NCBI GenBank assembly: GCA_001566295.1
Contig: KQ964267.1
Location: forward strand, 194,096-258,095
DNA length: 64,000 bases
DNA from: Microdochium bolleyi
Lineage: Eukaryota; Ascomycota; Sordariomycetes; Xylariales; Microdochiaceae
Direction: 5' to 3'
A model generated the notes under the pieces. That model made no database searches, was not told the origin of the DNA, and worked only from the letters and a program-made list of their open reading frames with translations. This document shows positions 43,255 through 54,755 of this stretch, piece by piece. The position numbers were made by a program, and so were the translations under genes. Each line of letters starts with the position of its first letter. The stretch's first letter is position 1.

Positions 43255-44668
43255 ATGAAGTTCCAAGATGTTCTCGTCTTATTCGGGGCCGTGGTCTCGG
43301 CCACAGCACCGCCGACATGCAAGGGTCTGACCCCTTCGTGCTGCAAGAACACTTCAAACCGCGACGCCATTGAATGCCAGCGACTGTTCGGTAAGGCTCA
43401 GTCATCAAAGCGTGTTCTGCCATCCTTGCTGACTTTCTCGTCTCTCCAGTCAAGAACCATATCAATGTCGCAACATGCCTGCGTCCAGCCGCGACCGTGA
43501 CATCGACACGTACCAACTGCGAAACTCGTACTACGACCAAGACCCTGGCGCCGCCACCAAGGACCACCAAGGTTTGCACGACCATAACCAAGAGTGGCAA
43601 CCCGTATGTGCCTCTGATCCATCACTGCGATCGTCCCAAGACGGATATAATAAAATGTTTTGTGCTGAAATAACTGCTGGCCAGAACTACTCCGCCAACC
43701 ATCACCGTTACTGCGACATCCACAAAGACCGACACGACCATCTCGACTGGTCGCACCACAACGACCGAGTTCCGCACTATCACTCAGATTGTGACCAGTC
43801 GTGCCACCAGTACCCAAAGCCTGACTACGTGCGTTCATGACTCGATCCGATTCTCCGTTTCGATCTAACATCATCACAGTACCATAACCGCCACCACCAC
43901 CGTTCCGTTTGAGGATCGGGTAGTGTGCCGCCGCAAAAAGCGAGCACCTACTTATGTAGTGCCAGCCTCATGCTGTGAGCGAATTTCCAACCTTTTTACC
44001 ACGACGAGCCTATGCTTACAGCCTTCACAGCTTGCTTCCTTACCACCTCCAAGCACGCCGCCACCAAGACTGCCATTATCACCAAGACCCTACCTGCTGC
44101 TACTCACACGGTGTACAAAACTGCTGGGATTCCCAAGGTCGTGACTGAGAGCGTCACAATCACCTACTACACTGGCGGCCCAGCCCTGTCGGCCTCGAAA
44201 ACCACCAAGACCAGCATTACCACCATAACCCAGACTAGCCACCCTCTCACTACCATCACCGAGTTCCAGACCAAGACCGCTACGCAGACGGACGACGTGA
44301 CCGACACCGTCAGCCAGACCAAGACCGAGAGCGCCGCAGCCATGGCCACCGCCACGGCAAGCCCCTGCGACGGGGAACTGTTTTCTTTCCAGCAGGTATT
44401 CTCCAGCTCCAGCATAGAAATCACCAGCTCCAGCAGCGCGGACGGACCCGATGCGGCGAAGAACTGCTGCCTGGCCTGCTTCGCGAGGACGAACTGCGTG
44501 GCGTACAGGATCGGCGGCGGCATCTGCGACGTCTACAGCAGCGTGCCCAGCTTCAGGGCTCTCTGCACCTCACCTCTGTGCCCGCGAGGCTTCCCCAATC
44601 TCAACTTCGAGCCTCGAGATGGCAGGACATATTACCAGGGGCCTTGTGTGGGAAGGATCATAGCCTGA
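43255..44668 (+). CDS. Ser/Thr-rich secreted protein with cysteine-rich C-terminal (apple/PAN-like) module
   Basis: Five exons, 43255-43390, 43450-43603, 43685-43828, 43880-43974 and 44022-44668, join to 391 aa; introns are 47-81 bp and every junction keeps frame. The signal peptide is MKFQDVLVLFGAVVSA, followed by a short Cys-rich piece (CKGLTPSCCKN, CQRLF). Most of the chain is Thr/Ser-rich with repeated T-T-T and T-I-T motifs, likely heavily O-glycosylated. A Lys/Arg cluster (CRRKKRAP) about residue 160 could be a Kex2 site. The C-terminal 90 residues carry CDGELFSF, NCCLACFARTNCVAYRI, CDVYSSV and CTSPLCPRG, in the spacing of apple/PAN-like modules that bind glycans or proteins. A cell-wall-associated or adhesin-like role is likely; no GPI-anchor tail is visible. 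Confidence 0.72.
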
Positions 44669-44941
44669 GGAACAGAATAAAGACTTGATCATCTTTGCAA
44701 CCGCGCGGAACGACAATCTTTTTCCACCTGATTCTGTGATATGATAAGTTGCACGTTTGGGCGAGGCTCAGAACGGACGTTCAGCCACCCTGAAACTCAT
44801 CGAAGCACTCGCACGAAATCATCTAGATTCTCCTAGGACATATTCCGCTATCAGCTGCCAACCTTGGTCTCTGCGGATGTTACCTGATTGAATCCCATCT
44901 ACCTCAAAAACAGACCGCAAGGGCCCCGCGCAAGATCCTCG

Positions 44942-46924
44942 TCAGAGCGAGCTACACCGGCTCGTCACGCACCGCGCCATCCACCGCCCGACGTCAGGCC
45001 CGGAGATACCTGGGCGATACGCCGCGGACGCGCCATCCCCCTCGGCCGGCGCGGGTTCGGAGTCGTCCTCCGACTCTGAGTCGTAGACCCACTCGTGCTG
45101 GAGTACCTCTCGCTCCGCGACAGTGTATCCGTCCTGGTCCCGCATCCAGACAAAGAGGTTGCGGGTGACGTTTTCAGATAGGTCCATCTCCCGGTCCATG
45201 AAGGAGTAGTCGATCGCAGGGTGGGAGCCGCCCGGCGCGAGAGAGTATGTAACAGGAACATCCTCACTGCCGTCCTCGCCCGCAACTGCTTTCGCTCGGC
45301 CCTGCTGTCCAAGCTGCCATTCCGCCGCCGTCGCGGCGCCACTTGGATGTGCCCATTGTGTCTCTTTCCTGCCCCCGGCACACGGCCAGGTGATGGAGAC
45401 AAACTTCAGCACATGCAGCCTCCCAACGCACTGCCGCACGTGTATCTGCACGCCCAGGTCCGTGTCCTCGACCCGCGTCGCGCCCAGCGGCGGGTACGGA
45501 TAGATCGGGGGGCCCTCCTGCGGCGGTTCCTGCGCGAGGAACATCAGGCGGCACTCGTCGGCGCGCGAGATAACTTCCTCGGCGTCCGGTCCCACGAGTC
45601 TTACGGGCTCCTGGATGAACGAATGGCACACTCCGAGCCAGATGGCTGCGTGGAGCTCGATCCAGTTGATACCCAGGAGGCCGCGCGTCCTCCCACTGGA
45701 GAAGTGCTTCTGGTGCGCACCCGTCATCACAGCGCCGAGCCAGAGGAACCCGACGCGCGGGCTGCGCGCGTGCATGACCGCGGCGAGCAAGGGCAAGTTG
45801 CTGGTGACACCACGGCCTTGGAGGACGGCCTGCGTGCCCTGCAGCCAGGCGCCGCACGCGTTGGCGGGCACGCCCGGCTCGAAGAAGACGCTGGCCAGCA
45901 GGGCCCGGACGCCGTGGGTGTTGATGCTGAGCGCGAGCAGCCTGTCGATGTGCTCTGTGCTCATGCGCTGGACGGAGGTGGCTGCGTCAGCGTTCTGCGT
46001 CGATACGTTGCTCTTCGGATCTTCCGGGGGAGTATAGAGGGGTATTGTTCTCTTGTTGTCTGCCTGGGCCAGAGGGAGGAGCAGTGCTGCGGCGAGCGCG
46101 AGCCGGGATTCCTGCTCGACGCCGTGGTGCTGGCAATAGTGCTGGAGATATTGCATGGCAGTCGTGAAGGACGGCGGCCGGGCATGCTCAGAGTCCTGCC
46201 CTCGAACATCGGGAGCGCTCGATAATGAGAATTCGATATCTGTGCAGTCGAGACTCACGCTCCATGGCGAGTGCCGATCCGAACGTGGGTGCGGGATAGT
46301 CGCTGTCCAGCCCTGTCCTGCTGCGAGAACTGCAGCCCACCACCGCGAGGCGTCGGTAGTTGCGCCGTGCCCGAGTTGTACTATCACCCTATTCGATGCA
46401 GCTGTCCGCTCGTCGCGGCTGTCATCTTTCAGGTGGCATGATTCGATTGGTGCCTGACTGCGTGTATACGCGGGCGGTGTTGCTCGAACGACGGTCTCGG
46501 CCCATCGCGCGGACAGCACATATGCCCAAGCAAGGACCAAGACGGTGATGTGTGCCCCACGCTTGCCAGGCAGTCTGGACAGGAAAGCCTGTGACTCGTC
46601 TGCAGTCGGGCGGATGGTGGTTGGCCTAGCTGAGGCTGCCACCAGATGCAGGGTCTGGTCAAAGAGAGGAGCATCGCAGCAGTGCCCCGCCGTGGTCCAG
46701 GTCGACCTTGCGGTGATGAGACCCGAATCGTCAGGCTCGAGGCCGATAGGTAGGGTCGGGTGCTGGAGGCAAGCCTCCGAGATGCTGTCGACGAGCGGTG
46801 AGAGAAATGAAGCGGTATTGTCTGCCCGTGCCCGGGCCTGGTCCAGGACTTCAGACCAGGCAAGATAGCCTCGCTGGTAAAATGACCGGAATGTGGCGTC
46901 GGAGGGCTTGAGTATGTCGTCCAT
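44942..46924 (-). CDS. Fungal orphan protein of 660 aa, unknown function
   Basis: A single minus-strand exon with ATG at 46924. There is no signal peptide and no clear membrane helix. The N-terminal third is mixed helical (DATFRSFYQRGYLAWSEVLDQAR), with an Arg-rich middle and conserved-looking aromatic pieces (ISRADECRLMFLAQ, HVLKFVSITWPCAG, EREVLQHEWVYDSESEDDSEP), the last being an acidic patch. Similar uncharacterised proteins are common and often multicopy in filamentous ascomycetes, and they tend to sit in accessory regions (general knowledge). I know no catalytic motif in it. The codon use matches the neighbouring genes, so it is probably expressed. Opposite-strand frames of 100-334 codons are shadows. 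Confidence 0.75.
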   Translation of the reverse strand: MDDILKPSDATFRSFYQRGYLAWSEVLDQARARADNTASFLSPLVDSISEACLQHPTLPIGLEPDDSGLITARSTWTTAGHCCDAPLFDQTLHLVAASARPTTIRPTADESQAFLSRLPGKRGAHITVLVLAWAYVLSARWAETVVRATPPAYTRSQAPIESCHLKDDSRDERTAASNRVIVQLGHGATTDASRWWAAVLAAGQGWTATIPHPRSDRHSPWSVSLDCTDIEFSLSSAPDVRGQDSEHARPPSFTTAMQYLQHYCQHHGVEQESRLALAAALLLPLAQADNKRTIPLYTPPEDPKSNVSTQNADAATSVQRMSTEHIDRLLALSINTHGVRALLASVFFEPGVPANACGAWLQGTQAVLQGRGVTSNLPLLAAVMHARSPRVGFLWLGAVMTGAHQKHFSSGRTRGLLGINWIELHAAIWLGVCHSFIQEPVRLVGPDAEEVISRADECRLMFLAQEPPQEGPPIYPYPPLGATRVEDTDLGVQIHVRQCVGRLHVLKFVSITWPCAGGRKETQWAHPSGAATAAEWQLGQQGRAKAVAGEDGSEDVPVTYSLAPGGSHPAIDYSFMDREMDLSENVTRNLFVWMRDQDGYTVAEREVLQHEWVYDSESEDDSEPAPAEGDGASAAYRPGISGPDVGRWMARCVTSRCSSL

Positions 46925-48159
46925 CCCGTCTGCTTCAGGGATGCTGCTTCATGTCTGGGCAAGAGGAAAGTCGAGTTGGCGAGAGGCGAGGAGAATGTGC
47001 TGGGTGTGCCTAAGTCGTGATGGGCAGCTGAGGTGCGGCAGGCACCTCAACTGCCAACAATAAAAATGGGCCCAGTGTTGTGAGTGTTATCGGAGAAGGG
47101 AGCAACAAAGACGAGTCCCCCACTTTGATCCACACCACATGAACCTATTTCGGGCGTGTTTGGCAAACTTTTACAATTTACACCGTGTATAATCAGCAGC
47201 GATTACTCACGGCTTCGGCCACTAGACTTAGGGCCGTGCGTGAGAGCTCGTAACAACAGCCAGTACAAAGGCCCTCTTATATCTTTGTAGCAAAGGCCCT
47301 TAAAGCAAAGCTACTGTCTAGAGAGCTGACAATCAACTCTTCCAACAGCAGAGACTCACGGACAGAAAATGTCGGTGTTGCCAATAATATACCAATACAC
47401 TCCTGCAGCGGCTTGTTGCGTATTCTACTGACCACGCCGCCCAGCTTGCTGGCGCATCCTCACAGTTGATTGCAGGAGCATTGCTGACGGGTCGGTCTAC
47501 CACTGCATCAGGACCCAACCCCCTCCAATCAACATTGGTTACTGTACCCATCCTGACACCTGCGGGTGTACACATGCCCCAGGTTATCCAACACTCGTAC
47601 TTGCAGCACAGCCTTGATACAATGGAGAGGTTCCTTATGCTCAAAAAGCAAGGTCCTACTGCGAGTACAAAGAGTGCCGTGTGGCAAGTTGGTCCATCCG
47701 CCTGGCTGGTGTGAACAAAGAGGATCGCTGTGTAATCGCCAATGGCCTGACCATCTGATCCGCCAGTCTGAAATAACAGGATGCAGATATCCTGTGATCC
47801 GCTTTCTTTGCACGATACTCATTAGGCAAAAAGCTTTGTCCACTGATGAGGGCAAAGCTTGCCTGCTGCGTCTCACGCCATAGCTTCGGCTATCCCACAA
47901 AGATACCGGCATGGCAGCATTATATAATGCCGGCAGGCAGGAGCGAAATTCCGTTGCAGACATCATCAAAAAGCTCAGGTTTTATATCACCAAACCGACT
48001 GGCACTTCTCAACCTGCTACCTCCTAGAGTTCCATACGCAGCCGTTACAGACTTGTGAGCACATTCTCTTGCAAAGGCGCCCTTTCACGAAATTGACCTG
48101 CCGAGACATTCAGCAACAATCTTCCTCATTTCGCTTCGTTAGCTCCCAGATAAACAGCC
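46925..48159. other. Gene-free stretch
   Basis: 1.2 kb with no supported frame. A perfect 14-bp palindrome (gcattatataatgc, 47917-47930) lies about 230 bp before the small gene at 48160 and could serve as its TATA region. Confidence 0.45.
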
Positions 48160-48450
48160 ATGAAGTCGTCAAACCTCAAGGGATTCTGCAGTGTCTGCGA
48201 CCATGTGAACCAAGTCCACGAGGAGGTGCCGTGTGGGGCGCATCGTTGCAGAAAAAAGATCAAGATGTGCGGCGCGACGCTGCACTATGTTCCCACGGCC
48301 ACGCATACCAACATGATTGGCTGGGTTGTGTGCAGGCCTTGCCCTGAACACGGCCGACAGGGCAAAGAGGAAGACTACTCGAGTCATCCGGTGATCAGCA
48401 AGGACGCAGAAGGCAACCTTTACATTGCGCAGGAGGGGGCTGAGGCATGA
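48160..48450 (+). CDS. Small cysteine-rich (probable zinc-binding) protein
   Basis: A 96-aa single-exon frame. It has CSVCDH near the start, then CGAHRCRKKIKMCG and CRPCPEHG, that is paired C-x2-C ligands with extra Cys/His in between, which suggests one or two zinc-binding ribbons. There is no signal peptide, so it is probably cytosolic or nuclear. The C-terminus (HPVISKDAEGNLYIAQEG) is polar. Nothing closer can be said. Support for a real gene is the ordered metal-ligand spacing in a short frame and a well-placed AT-rich palindrome upstream; a chance frame is still possible. Confidence 0.55.
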   Translation: MKSSNLKGFCSVCDHVNQVHEEVPCGAHRCRKKIKMCGATLHYVPTATHTNMIGWVVCRPCPEHGRQGKEEDYSSHPVISKDAEGNLYIAQEGAEA

Positions 48451-49696
48451 TCGTTTGGTTACGAAGTAGAACAGTTTGCACGCAGTGACAGAGTAGGATG
48501 GTCGATTGGGTACAGAGCAGTATGATTGTTATTTGAACCAAGGAGTATGAGCGGGTCCGCCCATTCTTACGATGTGGCGAATAAACACTCGTGTTCTAGC
48601 TCGTCTAGGCTAATTTTTGAACGCAAATGACACAGTAACAAGTCTTGTCCCGACCATGGGCCACGGCCTTTTGCTAATTCCAGAAGGGAAGCCACTGTGA
48701 CCTGGCTTGTTCAAAACCCCAGGGTATCCGTAACCTCGCAGACCGGTGCTCAGGATGCTACGATACCGTACGCATAGTGCTAATTGAACGATGATGCCTC
48801 GCGGGCGGACGAGCATGTGAATACACGTCTTTCTGTCCCACGTCCGCACAGCCTTCGTTATGTTGTCTCACTGAATCCTCAACTGGCAGTTTTGGGAGGA
48901 AACACATGATCAGCCAATAATGGAATATGTAAGAAAAGGTCTTGGACGTGGGTGTTCTCAAAGGGTGTTCGGCAGCCTGTTCATGCAAGCTTTGGCACCG
49001 GAACAGCCCGGATGCGGAGGACGCCCTGGCGTGAGGGTAAACGGGGAAATGGAGTGGCCTTTTCATCATCATCATCAGATGTGATTGAGCTGTTCAGCCG
49101 CTTCGCATTGAAGATCGTGAGATGCCAGGACAATAATATCAATGTTGGGCACGTGGTGCTTCTGAGCACTAACCAGCTGCGAGACTGCAGCATGCGACCG
49201 GGTGGCGTCTTCTAGATCAGCTGAAAACAACTTGTGACTGCCCTAGGGCACGTCTTATGGCTTACCCTTCAAGCGCCTTCTCTTGAGCTTCAGCTGGTGT
49301 CTAACGACGCCACCCGGCTGTTCCCGCATTTCAGCTTGCTGCGGGAGCCTCCGCCCCCGCATCCCTTGCCTCGTGGCTGCCCTGATCTCAAGCCCGCTCC
49401 GACACATGGTCTCGAACTATCGCCCGCATACGGAGGGCTGCATGATATGGTCTAAAGCATGCGCATGTGCTTGCAGCCATTGGCTGTGATCATGGAGGGT
49501 GGCTGCATTCTAGAGTTAGTCTGGGCATGAGTCTGCGCCGTCTCTCTTGTAACAGGAGCGTTGGAACTGTCGGCCTGCCTTCTGGTGGGAACATAAAAGG
49601 GCTCTCTGGTCCTCCATTCACTGGATGAACCATGTCATCATTCAATTACCAGGATCACTTTTCCAAGGACTGCAGATTCGGCAGGGCTAAACCAAC
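48451..49696. other. Gene-free stretch
   Basis: 1.25 kb without a supported gene. An ataaaag element at 49593 lies about 100 bp before the tyrosinase start. Confidence 0.45.
49593..49599 (+). promoter_or_regulatory. Candidate TATA element of tyrosinase gene
   Basis: The sequence ataaaag lies 98-104 bp before the tyrosinase ATG at 49697; a placement argument only. Confidence 0.35.
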
Positions 49697-52179
49697 ATGG
49701 ACCAACTCAATGAAGCTCACAAGCAGGGTGTTGTACTCGGTCTTCGCGATGTTGCCGGTGTGGTGGACCGCGTCGATATTGACGTGATGCTCCTCGAGCA
49801 ACCCGACACCTTCAACCTCTTCCTCATTGCCCTAATGGAGATCCAAGGCAAGGAGGTGCCGTGGACTACCGACGCCGACCACACGTTCACATCAGAAAAC
49901 CCCCTCTCCTTCTTCCAGATTGCAGGTTTGTCATCGCGACTCACCGTTGTTCCCTGGACTGCCTAGCTGACCGTCACCAGGGATACACGGGCTTCCAGGC
50001 GATTCTTGGTTTGGAGAAGCGTCTGATGGCGAAGGCTACTGCCAACACGGAATGCCGACCTTCGCACCGTGGCACCGCCCATATCTCGCCCTTCTGGAGG
50101 TAAGCTATTAGCAAAGCCCGGGTGCTGGCAGAACAAGTCTTGTGTGCTGATTGTCCCTGGAATAGCAAACCCTCTTCCGTCAGGTCGCCAACGTGGCCGA
50201 GCGCTTCTCTCGATCCCCGGACGTGTCCGCAGAAGACAAGCAGAGGTACACCGCCGCGGCGAGGCATTTCCGCCTGCCGTACTGGGACTACTACCGCCCC
50301 CGCGGGTACGAGGTCACCTTCCTCGGGGTGACGGATGGCTCCTCCACCACAGCTCCCTACGACTACCACGCGCCGCAGATATTCACACTGCCCGAGGTAA
50401 TGGTCAGGCGCCTCCCGGACAATGAGCTCATCAACATGCCGAACCCATTTTACCGCTTTGATTTCAAGACCGAGGAGGCGAAAAAGATCGCTTGGAATAC
50501 CTCCGGGCTAGATGTAAGTCGCACAGTCCATCATTTCTTTTCCCATGATGCAAAGGAAGAAAGAAAGCCATGACCTGCTCACACTGTACAACGTAGATGA
50601 CCATGGCACATGTCGAAGACTACACCGTTCGCTACGGCAAGTCTGGCGAGAGCGACGCCAAGGCCATGAACGTCGTGCTGAACAAGATCCGCGAGGACGA
50701 GATGCGCGCCAGCCTCGTCATGATCGAGGACAAGGCCTACCAGGACTTCCAGGCCATCTCGACGAGCGGCGTCGATGTCGGCCAGGACTGGAAGTTCAAG
50801 GGCTTCCAGGAGATCCTCAGGAAGAGCACGGGGTCCCTCGAGGGCCTGCATAACGACTACCACGTCTTCGTGGGCGGCTTCGTGGGGAAGCGCAACGACC
50901 GGACGTCGAACAGTGGGCACATGACCTGCGTTCCCGTGGCGGCGTTTGATCCCGTGTTCTGGATTCACCATTGGTAGGTTCATCACGGAAGATGACACAT
51001 TCATCTTAGAAAACTGACTGAAATTGGTCGCAGCCAAATCGATAGACTGTTCGCGATCTGGCAGGCTGCCAACGGCGAGAAGCACTGGTTCAACGAGCTG
51101 GACGAGTCCGAGAAGGGCATGGGCGATTCAAACCTCCTCCCGTTCCGCAAGTGGCCCAAGGTGGACGATCCCAAGAGCAGATACTGGACTCCCAACAGAG
51201 CCAGAGACACCAAAGCATTCGGCTACACGTATCCTGACACGGCCGACGGGCAATCTGGTGAGCAGATCCGCGACGACTTCGCACAACGATATGGCTGGAG
51301 CCGCCGGCTCGACGTGAACCAGGACTTTGGGCCGGTGCCGGAGGACATGCAGCCTCTCGAGGTCAGCAAGGCGCAGGTGTTCCAGTACACGTCGGGCGTC
51401 CCGTCGAAAGACCTCTTCAAGCATCTGAGTCCGCCGCGCCCCAGCCCGAAGCGTGTGCAGGCCGCAGCGGCAGCCACCGCACCATCTTCCAAGGTCTCGC
51501 AGGAGTGGTACATCGACGTCGTTGTCGAAAGGTAAGAACACAACTTGACACCCCCTTGTGTGCCGTGACCTCGACTGAACGTGCCCTCTTTTTCTTTCCA
51601 ACAGGATGGCCGCGAACGGGTCCTACACCATCTTCTACATCATCGGCGACGTCGACGGGCAGTCCGGCCAGGAGTGGGCGTCCCAACCAGGCTTCGTGGG
51701 GCTGTCACACATCTTCACCGCGCCCCGCGAGGCCTGCGACAACTGCGGGCGCCAGGAGGAGCAGGCGCAGCTAGTAACGAGCACGACCCCAATCACGTCG
51801 CTGCTGCTCGACTACATCAAGGCCGGGGAGCTCGGGAGCATGGACCCTCAGGACGTCGAGCCCTTCCTCATCAAGAAGCTGAAGTGGCGTGTCCAGACGG
51901 TAAGCAGCATCACTCCTTCCCGCAATTTTCCCACGTGCATTACTTGGGGCATGCATCGCGATACTGACCTCGGAGCTCCTGGTTTGCTTTTAGGTCTCCG
52001 GTACTGTGCTCGATCCCAGGGACCTGGACAAGGACCACACGCTCAAGCTCGGCATCAGCCTCAAGACCGCGCCCATGCCCGGGCAGAGTGGGACGATCAA
52101 GTATTCGTTCTACCCCCAGATCATAGAGGGGATCATTGCGAACGCCTCGAGCGAGATGACACCCTTGTCAGCACAGTAG
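49697..52179 (+). CDS. Tyrosinase (type 3 copper phenol oxidase)
   Basis: Seven exons, 49697-49925, 49981-50099, 50166-50513, 50597-50973, 51034-51531, 51605-51899 and 51994-52179, give 683 aa; introns are 55-94 bp. The copper A site has GIHG with His79, the Cys97-x-His99 pair that forms the thioether bridge of fungal tyrosinases (YCQHG), and PWHRPYLALLE with His108. The copper B site has LHNDYH with His317 and His321, and FDPVFWIHHCQIDR with the His356/His357 pair. The N- and C-terminal halves are joined by LPYWDYYRPRG. The C-terminal domain (about 390-683) resembles the lid domain usually removed to activate the enzyme. No signal peptide, so intracellular. It oxidises mono- and diphenols to quinones for melanin-like pigments. 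Its neighbours are an MFS transporter and a Zn2Cys6 regulator. Confidence 0.95.
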
Positions 52180-52501
52180 AGGCCGTGCGGTGCGAGCACT
52201 CGTCGGCAAGCCTCGGAGAGGGATGAAGTTCGAGATTCGTCTCTATAGACATATTCAGGTAGTTTCATTATCTTACAACAGAGCAGGGTCATCCACTCGT
52301 GTCCCAATCTCTATGTTCATTTGTTGTCCAAGCTTTGCAGCATAAATCGTCTTTCAGTCTCCCACCGTGTCTCTTGGGCCCCCGCTCATATTAATCCCGA
52401 GCACTGTTCTTCCTCTTTCCCCCCATGAAAGCCGCTCCCTGATGCGGCTCCCATCACCTGCCCTCTTTGCTGTCCGTTCCTCATTTCTCTCTCCTCCCCC
52501 T
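52180..52501. other. Convergent intergenic region
   Basis: 322 bp between the tyrosinase stop (plus) and the MFS stop (minus); the transcripts probably end close together here. It is pyrimidine-rich. Confidence 0.5.
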
Positions 52502-54268
52502 CTAGTAAGCAACCATGACCTTCCACTTGGTCTCCCTGCCCCTGCTCAGCGCCACGCACGCCGTGCCCGCGAGCATCATGACGCCCGCGTACACCTTCAT
52601 CCCCGCGAAACTACCCCCGCCGGCGGCCAGGATCGCGCCGGCGACCGGGTTCGTGACGAGGCCCGGCACCGCGGCGACCAGGAAGACGAGGCCCGTGCGG
52701 AACCCGATCTCGCGGGGCGGGCTGATGGCCGCGACGAGCGCGCCGAGTAAAGAGACGTACGCGCCCGAGAAGAAGCCGAAGAGCACGGCGAAGGCGATGA
52801 TGATGCTGTCGACGGTGGTGGAGGAGGGAGTGTGCGGCTGGTGTTGGGGGGAGGAGGAGGAGGCGGGCAGCCACAGCGCGAGGGTGAACAGCCCTGCGAA
52901 GAAGCACGAGATGATGAACGCGTTGAAGCGCCCGATCTTGTCGGCGGCTATGCCGGAGAGAATGCGTCCGAAGAGGCTGTGAGGTGGGGAGTCGACGTCG
53001 TTAGCATTCATACAGATAGTGGCAGCGTAACGTGAGAAATCATTGATTTGGATGTGGATGAGTGTATTTGCAGGACAGCGGGAGAGGAAGAAAATACAGG
53101 AATCTTCAAACTCACCTTCCGGCGTTCAGCATAGTCACCAGGTACCCCGCCAGCTCGGGCCTCATGCCGGCCTGCAGCGCCTCGACCTGGATGTAGTTGA
53201 TGGGGATGTAGATGCCGAACGTGAGGAGCGTCATGCCCGCGAGCAGGCCGAGGAAGGGCACCTCACGGAACGGCTGCGCGAGCTGCTGGCGCGTGAGCGC
53301 CTGCGGGCTGGGCGGCAGGCGGGCGCGCACGGTGAGGTTGGCGACGACGAGCAGCAGCAGGATGAGGAAAGCCGCGGAGCGCATCGCCCAGGGGTAGCCG
53401 ACGGCCGGGATCAGGCGCGACATCATGATCGGGAAGACGACGCCGCCGAGCGAGGAGCCCGTCGCGAGGACGCCGTATGCGGCGCCGCGCTTGGCCGTGA
53501 ACCAGGATGGGATCGCGTTGATTGCTGTAAAATGCGGAGCAGAGGGGTAGACTGTTAGTGATGATAACCCTGGGCTTATGGCTTGTGAATGGTTCGGACA
53601 TGGGGATTTGGGAAAAGTGTAGGTGTTGTAGGATTGCTCCGCGTGCTGCTTACCGGGCTGGAAGATCGCCGCGACGCCGATGGCGCTGCACACACCCTGG
53701 GCCAGGAGGAACTGGTAGTACTCAGTCGCGAGGGAAGCCATCATCAAGCCGAGGACGTGCAGGATGCTGCCGACAAGCAGGAGGTGGCGGGGGCCGTATC
53801 GGTCGTAGATGGAGCCAATGATCGGTCCCTGCGCGTCGCGGAGAAGGAGGACAAGTCAGCCATCTGTCTACTATTCTGGATCATGGGACTGACTTACCAT
53901 GGCCATCATGAAGAAGATCTGCAGAGAGGGAATCCAGGATATCGTGCTGGACGAGTAGCTCGAGAGGGGGCCACGTTGGTAGTAATCCTGGAACACGCCG
54001 ATACCTGATTCGTGAAGACAAGTGAGTCGTTAGCAAGGAATGTCGCGTCTAATGGGGAGGGAGGGGCAGGCGCACTGTTGAGCCATCCGAAGCTGCAAAA
54101 GGACACGCAGAACCCGCCGAGAACGACGAGCCAGGCCGGCAGACCACCGTCGGGCGCGGCGTCGACGTCTGCTGGTGTTTTCTGATGTGTCGATGAGCCG
54201 TCTGACTGGTGTCCCTTCTCCAAGACAGGCGCGCTGCCGTGCTGTCGCTCAGCTTGTAGGTCGGGCAT
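52502..54268 (-). CDS. MFS transporter, monocarboxylate-transporter (MCT) type
   Basis: Five minus-strand exons, 54268-54076, 54004-53898, 53828-53654, 53524-53116 and 52976-52502, give 452 aa; introns are 69-139 bp. The start of the transport domain, APDGGLPAWLVVLGGF, is the classic MCT-family signature (D-G-G-x-x-x-W). Next come ISWIPSLQIFFMMAMGPIIG, YDRYGPRHLLLVGS (motif A), AINAIPSWFTAKRGAAYGVLATGSSLGG, and, after the central loop, SLFGRILSGIAADKIGRF. Fungal members carry carboxylates, riboflavin or secondary-metabolite precursors, and many sit in biosynthetic clusters. It converges on the tyrosinase and its start faces the 3' end of the Zn2Cys6 gene, so export or import of a tyrosinase-related compound is a fair inference but unproven. 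Confidence 0.92.
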
Positions 54269-54755
54269 GGTAGATCGGGGTGTGCTGCAGCTCTTCTGTT
54301 GGGGTTCGTGCCAGTGAGAGACTCGTGTTTGAATGTCTGTTGGTTTCGTGGGAGGCTTGGGAGAAGTCGTGATCGTGTTTGAGGGTGTGTGATGAGCTAG
54401 GATGTAACGGGCACTACGAAGAGGCTGCAATGTTATATATCTTTGGACTGATCTGAGAAGACCTCGGCGGCTGACGTCTGTTCGGCCGCCGAGGAGGCTC
54501 GGTGTGGGGCCGGGCAACACATCATCACCAACTGTAAGCACGGCTGACCTCGGTGCTGACTTCGGTGCCGAGATGGCCCGCGTAGGGCGTCCACTCGCCA
54601 CATTCCATTGCCAGAGCGCGAGACTCAATTATTCACAGGCACTTCTGCATGAAAGTTCACGGCCACGTCTGGTTCCGTCCGATTACAAGCGTGAATTCCA
54701 AAAACCAGGTCTGATGTCATTTTGTGTATTGGTTCGCAAAGCGTACGCTGTGTCA
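54269..54755. other. Promoter region of the MCT-type transporter
   Basis: Holds the candidate TATA element at 54433 and the 3' flank of the regulator gene; no other feature noticed. Confidence 0.5.
54433..54439 (-). promoter_or_regulatory. Candidate TATA element
   Basis: On the minus strand tatataa lies about 165 bp upstream of the ATG at 54268 of the MCT-type transporter. Confidence 0.45.
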
